Positions 6,436-10,376 of a stretch of 10,376 bases of DNA are shown one piece after another. Source of the stretch: Rhodoferax sp. (lineage in GTDB: Bacteria; Pseudomonadota; Gammaproteobacteria; Burkholderiales; Burkholderiaceae). Numbering within the stretch: the stretch's first letter is position 1; the number at the start of each line of letters is the position of its first letter. The notes under the pieces are model-generated. The model made no database searches. It was not told the DNA's origin and saw only the letters and a program-made list of their open reading frames with translations. The DNA lies in contig JAIFMT010000191.1 in assembly GCA_020048295.1 (NCBI GenBank), positions 1 through 10,376 of the forward strand. The letters are read 5' to 3'. The position numbers and the translations under genes were made by a program.

Positions 6436-7026
6436 ATGTCTGATGCCAATGCGCTGGAGGCGTTGATCCAGTCGCTGCGCTGCCTGCCGGGCGTGGGCGT
6501 GAAATCCGCTCAGCGCATGGCGTTTCACTTGCTGCAGCACAACCGGCACGGTGCGCTGACGCTGTCGCGGGCGCTGGCGCAAGCGACTGAGCACATTCAG
6601 CACTGCGAGCGCTGCCACACCTTTACCGAGCAGCCGGTATGCGCCACCTGTCTGGATGCGCGCCGCGATGTCAGCAAACTCTGTGTGGTCGAAACCCCTG
6701 CCGACCAGTCAGCCGTGGAGCGCACCGGTGCGTACAAGGGCTTGTATTTCGTGCTGATGGGCAAACTTAGCCCACTTGACGGCATCGGCCCGAAAGACAT
6801 CGGCCTGAAAAAGCTGTTTGACCGGGCGCTTGACGGCAGCGTGCAGGAGGTCATTCTGGCCACCAACTTCACCGCCGAGGGTGAAGCCACCGCCCACGTC
6901 ATCAGTGAAGGCCTGAAGGCGCGTGGTGTGCAGCTGACCCGGTTGGCGCGTGGCGTGCCGGTGGGCAGCGAGCTTGAATATGTCGATCTGGGCACCATTG
7001 CCCACGCGCTGGTGGACCGGCGCTAG
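6436..7026 (+). CDS. recR: Recombination mediator protein RecR
   Basis: A 196-residue RecR of normal length. The helix-hairpin-helix region is [20 protein letters not shown] (14-33); the zinc finger has C57, C60, C69 and C72 (HCERCHTF ... PVCATC); the Toprim domain begins at [10 protein letters not shown] (82-91) and includes the [13 protein letters not shown] segment (143-155); and the C-terminal [22 protein letters not shown] (171-192) is highly conserved. RecR, with RecO (and RecF), loads RecA on gaps in SSB-coated single-stranded DNA. It is third in the dnaX-ybaB-recR cluster. The start at ATG 6436 has only a weak GTGAG upstream, but homologues start at the same place. Its stop is 10 bases from the stop of the convergent mltD gene. 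Confidence 0.97.
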   Translation: MSDANALEALIQSLRCLPGVGVKSAQRMAFHLLQHNRHGALTLSRALAQATEHIQHCERCHTFTEQPVCATCLDARRDVSKLCVVETPADQSAVERTGAYKGLYFVLMGKLSPLDGIGPKDIGLKKLFDRALDGSVQEVILATNFTAEGEATAHVISEGLKARGVQLTRLARGVPVGSELEYVDLGTIAHALVDRR

Positions 7027-7036
7027 CGCTCGCGCC
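7019..7036. terminator. Short hairpin between recR and mltD stops (possible bidirectional terminator)
   Basis: GGCGC (7019-7023) can pair with GCGCC (7032-7036) around an eight-base loop that contains the recR stop; TTATT follows on the plus strand. The two genes converge here with only 10 bases between stops. The stem is short and the U-tract poor, so this is weak as an intrinsic terminator. Confidence 0.25.
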
Positions 7037-8590
7037 TTATTGCCGTGCCAGCCGAACCGGCTTTTTGCTGGTGATTTTTTTTCGTGCCGTCACTGTTGGC
7101 TTGGCCTTGGCAACCGGGTTAATGCGACGGGTAGGGCGTGCTTTCTGCGCTCGGGCTGGCAAATACAGGGTGACCTGTTGCCCTGACTTGAAGGCTGCCG
7201 AGATTTTGACCTGGTTCCAGTCCGCCAGCGCGGCGGCGCTGACCCGGTATTTTTGCGCCAGCGTGGTCACCGTGTCGCGTCTGCCCGCCTTCACCGTGGT
7301 CTTGCGCAGCAGCACTTCAGGGGCCAGCGACAGCTGGCCGTTGTCGGCCACATGGTTGCTGACATCGGTCTGAATGCCGTTGCTGCGCCGGACCACCAGC
7401 GTGGAGCCGGCACGGATCAGCATGCGCGGCGGAATATGGTTGATGGCGCGCAATTCGGCCTCATTCATGCCAACGCGGGTCGCGGCATCGGCAGGTTTCA
7501 GTGTGGTGGGCGCAATCCAGGCGGTCCAACTGGCCAAGCGCCCGCCGGTATAGGCTTCCAGATTTTTCTGGAAAAGCCCTGCGTTGTCCCATGGCAACAA
7601 AATCTGCGGTGTGCCGGAAGCCAGCAGCACCGGCTTGGAGGCCGATGGGTTAAGGGCCCGAAAGTCTTCCAGCGATACCTCGGCCAGCTTGGCCGCCACC
7701 GACACGTCGATGTCGCGGTTGATTTCCACGGTGTCGAAATAGGGGTGGTTTTCAATCAGCGGCAACCGGCTGTTCAGCGCCTCGGGCTTCGCCACGATAT
7801 TTTTGACGGCCTGCAGTTTGGGTACATAAAACTGCGTTTCCATCGGCATTTTCAGGTCGGTGTAGCGCGTGCCCAGGCCCAGCTTCTGGTTTTTGGCAAT
7901 GGCGCGCGCCACACTGCCTTCGCCCCAGTTGTAGGCCGCCAGCGCAAGATGCCAGTCGCCAAACATGCCGTAGAGCTTTTGCAGATAGTCCAGCGCCGCG
8001 CGGGTCGAGGCCAGCACGTCGCGCCGGTCATCGCGAAACATGTTTTGTTTGAGCTCGAAGGATTTGCCAGTGGCCGGCATGAACTGCCACATACCGGCGG
8101 CCCGTGCGCTTGACACGGCTTGCGGATTGAACGCGCTCTCAATAAACGGCAGCAGTGCCAGTTCGGTGGGCATGTCGCGCGCCTCCAGCTCCTCGACCAC
8201 ATGAAACAGGTATTTGCGGCCACGCTCGGTCATGCGCTCGATGTAGTCGGGGCGGCTGCTGTACCACTGCTCACGGTCATGCACCAGGTCGTTGTCCAGG
8301 TCAGGCATGGCAAAGCCGCGCCGGATGCGGTCCCAGATGTCGGTCGGCGGGGTCAGGGCATGCACCGGCCAGGTATTCACGCTGGCAGCAGACAAGGGCC
8401 GCAAGCCGCCGCTGGGATAAACCGGCGGCCGCAGACCGGGGGAACTTGGCTGCGTGGGGGCCAGCACTATTTGTGATACTGGTGGCGCCGGCGCGACAGG
8501 TGCAGCGTCCTGCGGTGCAACCAGGGGTGCGGCGCAACCTGCCAGCCACAAACTGCCCAGCAACACCCACAGGCGGGGAAAATTTTTCAA
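7037..8590 (-). CDS. mltD: Membrane-bound lytic murein transglycosylase, MltD type, with LysM repeats
   Basis: A 517-residue predicted lipoprotein that cleaves the glycan strands of peptidoglycan. The signal peptide is 1-18 with lipobox LAGC, so Cys19 would be lipidated; Ala follows it rather than Asp, as for outer-membrane sorting. A Pro/Ala linker runs to about 65. The SLT catalytic domain spans about 125-240: LALLPFIESAFNP with catalytic E151, AAGMWQFMPATG (164-175) and ALAAYNWGEGS (216-226). Two LysM-like peptidoglycan-binding segments follow at about 355-402 and 431-478, then a basic Lys/Arg-rich tail. The start must be TTG (8590-8588), since no other start lies before the signal peptide; GGAAAG stands nine bases upstream. 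TTG overlaps the gloB stop as TTGA, which suggests translational coupling. The order mltD-gloB-yafS-rnhA is also that of E. coli. Confidence 0.93.
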   Translation of the reverse strand: MKNFPRLWVLLGSLWLAGCAAPLVAPQDAAPVAPAPPVSQIVLAPTQPSSPGLRPPVYPSGGLRPLSAASVNTWPVHALTPPTDIWDRIRRGFAMPDLDNDLVHDREQWYSSRPDYIERMTERGRKYLFHVVEELEARDMPTELALLPFIESAFNPQAVSSARAAGMWQFMPATGKSFELKQNMFRDDRRDVLASTRAALDYLQKLYGMFGDWHLALAAYNWGEGSVARAIAKNQKLGLGTRYTDLKMPMETQFYVPKLQAVKNIVAKPEALNSRLPLIENHPYFDTVEINRDIDVSVAAKLAEVSLEDFRALNPSASKPVLLASGTPQILLPWDNAGLFQKNLEAYTGGRLASWTAWIAPTTLKPADAATRVGMNEAELRAINHIPPRMLIRAGSTLVVRRSNGIQTDVSNHVADNGQLSLAPEVLLRKTTVKAGRRDTVTTLAQKYRVSAAALADWNQVKISAAFKSGQQVTLYLPARAQKARPTRRINPVAKAKPTVTARKKITSKKPVRLARQ

Positions 8591-9357
8591 AACTGGTCTT
8601 TCCAGGTTCGCAGCGCGGCAAAGACGGCCACGCTGTCGTGCGCACTGGCATCAAACTGGCGGCGAATGGACTGCGCCACCGTGTCGATGTGGGTGCGTAA
8701 AAAGGGATTGATGGCTTTTTCAAGGCCGATCGTCGAGGGCAGAGTGGGCAGCTGCTGCTCGCGCAACGCCTTCACCTGGCTCTGGTAAGCCAGCAGCGCC
8801 GGGTTGTCGGGCTCAACGGTGCGGGCAAACCGCAGCCCACTGGCGGTGTATTCGTGTGCACAACACACCCGGGTGGTCTCGGGCAGCGCCGCCAGGCGGC
8901 TCAGCGAGTTCAGCATTTGTGCCGCCGTGCCTTCAAACAGCCGCCCGCAACCGGCACTGAACAGCGTGTCGCCACAAAACACAATGGGTGCTTGCCCGCC
9001 AGGCTGCAGCAGGTAGGCAATATGCCCGGCGGTGTGGCCGGGTACGCCCAGCACTTCAATGGTCAAACCCAGGGCTTGCAGCGTGTCGCCGTCCTGCAGC
9101 CGGGTGATGGGCTCGGGCATGCGTTCCCCCAGCGGACCAAACACCTGCGCTGCGCTGGCTTGACGCAAATCGTTCACCCCGCCGGTGTGATCGCCGTGGT
9201 GGTGCGTGACTAGAATGGCCTCCAGCCTGAGCCCGAGTCGCGACAGTGCGTCAAAAACGGGTTCGGCATCACCAGGGTCAACCACCAGGGCACGCTGGTC
9301 GTCGTGCAGCATCCAGATGTAGTTGTCGTCGAAAGCAGGTAGTGGAATTAACTTCAT
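8587..9357 (-). CDS. gloB: Hydroxyacylglutathione hydrolase (glyoxalase II)
   Basis: A 256-residue metallo-beta-lactamase-fold enzyme that splits S-D-lactoylglutathione into D-lactate and glutathione, the second step of methylglyoxal detoxification. The metal-binding set is complete: THHHGDHTGG at 51-60 (H52, H54, D56, H57), H108 in VPGHTAGH, D130 in FCGDTLFSAGCGRLFEG, and H168 in CAHEYT. The C-terminal STIGLEKAINPFLR (208-221) is the glyoxalase II substrate-binding signature, which separates it from other members of the fold. The start is ATG 9357-9355, giving [15 protein letters not shown] as in homologues; the longer open frame beyond it runs antisense to yafS. A perfect -10 box lies 10 bases upstream. 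The gene is followed by mltD through a TTGA overlap. Its start codon shares CATG with yafS. Confidence 0.97.
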   Translation of the reverse strand: MKLIPLPAFDDNYIWMLHDDQRALVVDPGDAEPVFDALSRLGLRLEAILVTHHHGDHTGGVNDLRQASAAQVFGPLGERMPEPITRLQDGDTLQALGLTIEVLGVPGHTAGHIAYLLQPGGQAPIVFCGDTLFSAGCGRLFEGTAAQMLNSLSRLAALPETTRVCCAHEYTASGLRFARTVEPDNPALLAYQSQVKALREQQLPTLPSTIGLEKAINPFLRTHIDTVAQSIRRQFDASAHDSVAVFAALRTWKDQF

Positions 9358-10159
9358 GAGCGAACAAATTATAGGGATGCACCGCTGGCTGGCCAGCCCG
9401 CCAGGACAAGTGCTGCTGGACTGGGAGCGCGCGCAGATGGCGGCGACGGTGGTCAACCTGTTTGGTTTTCATGCTTTGCAACTGGGTTTGCCCGAGCTTG
9501 ATGCACTGGATGCCAACCGCATGCCACACCGCTGGCTGGCCACGCAAGAAGCCATCGCACCGGCCATGGCGGGGCTGGCGGGCGCACCGCGGGCGGCGTT
9601 GGTGACGGATTTTGCGGCGCTGCCGTTTCCGGCCAACAGCCTTGATCTGGTGCTGTTGCCGCACGCGTTGGAGCTCACGGCTGACCCGCATGGCGTGTTG
9701 CGCGAGGTGGCGCGCGTGCTGGTGCCCGATGGCCGGGTGGTGATTTGCGGCTTTAACCCGGTGAGCCTGTGGGGCCTGCGGCAAAAACGTGGCCACTTGT
9801 ACCGACGGCTGGGCTGGGGCCAGCTGTTTTTGCCCGAGGCGGGTGAATTTATCGGTACCTACCGCTTGCGTGCCTGGCTAAGACTGCTGTCGCTCGATGT
9901 GGAGGAATGCCGCTTTGGCTGCTATCGGCCGGCGCTGCACAGCCCAAGCTGGTTGCAGCGCTTTGGCTGGCTGGAGACGCTGGGCGGGCGCTGGTGGCCT
10001 ATTTTTGGTGCGGCTTATTTTCTGGTGGCGGTCAAGCGGGTGCGCGGCATGACGCTGCTCAACCCGGGATGGAAACCGTCTCGCTGGCTTTCTAGTGCTC
10101 CAGTTTCAGTAGCTAATAGCGCAAACCCATCAAGGGCTGGACGCCAAAAAAGCATATAA
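9356..10159 (+). CDS. yafS: YafS-like class I SAM-dependent methyltransferase
   Basis: A 267-residue protein of the methyltransferase group that sits between gloB and rnhA in many proteobacteria. The recognisable core is [19 protein letters not shown] (83-101), [20 protein letters not shown] (103-122), and [16 protein letters not shown] (128-143); the last is nearly the same as the GFNPISFMGLR I recall from E. coli YafS. The usual glycine-rich SAM loop (motif I) before this core is not evident. The substrate is unknown, so I make no more specific call. The start is taken at ATG 9356 ([12 protein letters not shown]); ATG 9377 (MHRWL) is the alternative. The last 20 residues (248-267) come from a copy of the 57-base element, with the stop TAA four bases after it, so the C-terminus seems recently altered. 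rnhA begins 26 bases later. Confidence 0.85.
   Translation: MSEQIIGMHRWLASPPGQVLLDWERAQMAATVVNLFGFHALQLGLPELDALDANRMPHRWLATQEAIAPAMAGLAGAPRAALVTDFAALPFPANSLDLVLLPHALELTADPHGVLREVARVLVPDGRVVICGFNPVSLWGLRQKRGHLYRRLGWGQLFLPEAGEFIGTYRLRAWLRLLSLDVEECRFGCYRPALHSPSWLQRFGWLETLGGRWWPIFGAAYFLVAVKRVRGMTLLNPGWKPSRWLSSAPVSVANSANPSRAGRQKSI
9368..9373 (-). promoter_or_regulatory. Perfect -10 box for gloB
   Basis: On the minus strand 9373-9368 reads TATAAT, the exact sigma-70 consensus. It ends 10 bases before the gloB ATG at 9357, which would give a leader of only a few bases. At 17 bases upstream the -35 is CTGGCC, three of six to consensus. The box lies inside the first codons of yafS on the other strand. 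Strong as a sequence match, unproven as a promoter. Confidence 0.5.
10097..10153 (+). repeat. Dispersed 57-bp element, copy R4 (C-terminal end of yafS)
   Basis: Fourth copy, same orientation as R1 relative to its gene. It has GC at element positions 1-2, TAGCT at 14-18, AGCGCA at 22-27, AAGGGCT at 36-42 and GGACGCC at 43-49, then an A-rich tail. It codes for residues 248-266 of the YafS-like protein, and the gene stops at once after it. It separates yafS from rnhA. Confidence 0.75.
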
Positions 10160-10185
10160 AGATAGATACAACGAGGTCAATTTTC

Positions 10186-10376
10186 GTGAATGCAATTGAA
10201 ATTTATACCGACGGTGCCTGCAAGGGCAATCCCGGCCCGGGTGGCTGGGGTGCGCTGCTGAAGTCGGCTGATGCAAAAAAAGAGCTGTGCGGTGGCGAAC
10301 TGGAAACCACCAACAACCGCATGGAAATGACCGCCGTGATCGAGGCGCTGGCCGCCCTGAAGCGCCCCTGCCAGAT
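10186..10376 (+). CDS. rnhA: Ribonuclease HI, N-terminal part (cut by window end)
   Basis: The first 63 codons of RNase HI, which cleaves the RNA strand of RNA-DNA hybrids (R-loops, Okazaki primers). The start is GTG 10186, preceded at nine bases by GAGG (10173-10176); the ATG at 10190 is in another frame and gives no RNase H sequence. Visible family features are [20 protein letters not shown] (6-25) with the first catalytic aspartate D9, and [15 protein letters not shown] (41-55) with the second catalytic residue E47. The remaining catalytic aspartates lie beyond the window. By synteny with E. coli, where rnhA is next to dnaQ, the following gene may be dnaQ, but this cannot be seen here. Confidence 0.96.
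   Translation, partial: MNAIEIYTDGACKGNPGPGGWGALLKSADAKKELCGGELETTNNRMEMTAVIEALAALKRPCQ

Noticed and set aside
7253..8113. Long plus-strand open frame (286 codons) opposite mltD
   Set aside because: It is rich in Gln, His, Arg and Gly as expected for the complement of a high-GC gene, has no motif, and mltD on the other strand is certain.
10240..10290. Fifth copy of the 57-bp element at the start of rnhA
   Set aside because: GGCTGATGCAAAAAAAG resembles the element's tail, but the spacing from GCGC is off by two bases, the AGC box is absent, and the encoded residues belong to the ordinary RNase H fold.

Overview
The window looks like core chromosome of a betaproteobacterium, most likely a member of the Comamonadaceae (Rhodoferax/Polaromonas-like). 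Reasons: high-GC coding DNA packed with little spacing, the dnaX-ybaB-recR block, the mltD-gloB-yafS-rnhA block, and four copies of a short dispersed repeat that I recall as typical of this family. The genus is inference; no rRNA gene is present to settle it. I see no mobile element, CRISPR array, tRNA or phage gene.

Layout. 1-215: 3' end of an EAL-domain (cyclic-di-GMP phosphodiesterase type) gene. 212-1051 (-): suhB, whose stop codon overlaps the EAL stop. 1127-1897 (+): trmJ, a tRNA 2'-O-methyltransferase, divergent from suhB. 1886-2938 (-): a membrane-bound GGDEF diguanylate cyclase, tail-to-tail with trmJ and overlapping it by 12 bp. 3125-3898 (+): cysE, serine acetyltransferase, behind a 186-base structured leader. 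3899-4093: a gene-free stretch with a layered hairpin, then a -10-like box almost touching dnaX. 4094-7026 (+): dnaX-ybaB-recR, an apparent operon for replication and recombinational repair. 7037-9357 (-): gloB and mltD, coupled by a TTGA stop/start overlap. 9356-10159 (+): yafS-type methyltransferase, whose start codon shares a CATG with that of gloB. 10186-10376 (+): start of rnhA, cut by the window end.

Functional themes are housekeeping: RNA modification and rRNA transcription (TrmJ, SuhB), cysteine synthesis (CysE), polymerase III clamp loader and repair (DnaX, YbaB, RecR), wall turnover (MltD), methylglyoxal detoxification (GloB), R-loop and primer removal (RnhA), plus two cyclic-di-GMP genes (EAL and GGDEF).

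Two non-gene signals deserve most attention. First, four copies of a 57-base element align without gaps, and all lie inside open reading frames: trmJ, the dnaX linker (two copies) and the C-terminal end of yafS. The element appears to have been absorbed as protein-coding sequence. Second, dnaX has a run of nine A at the boundary between its AAA+/clamp-loader core and the linker, with stop codons shortly after in both other frames. This is the arrangement expected for making a short gamma-like product by slippage.
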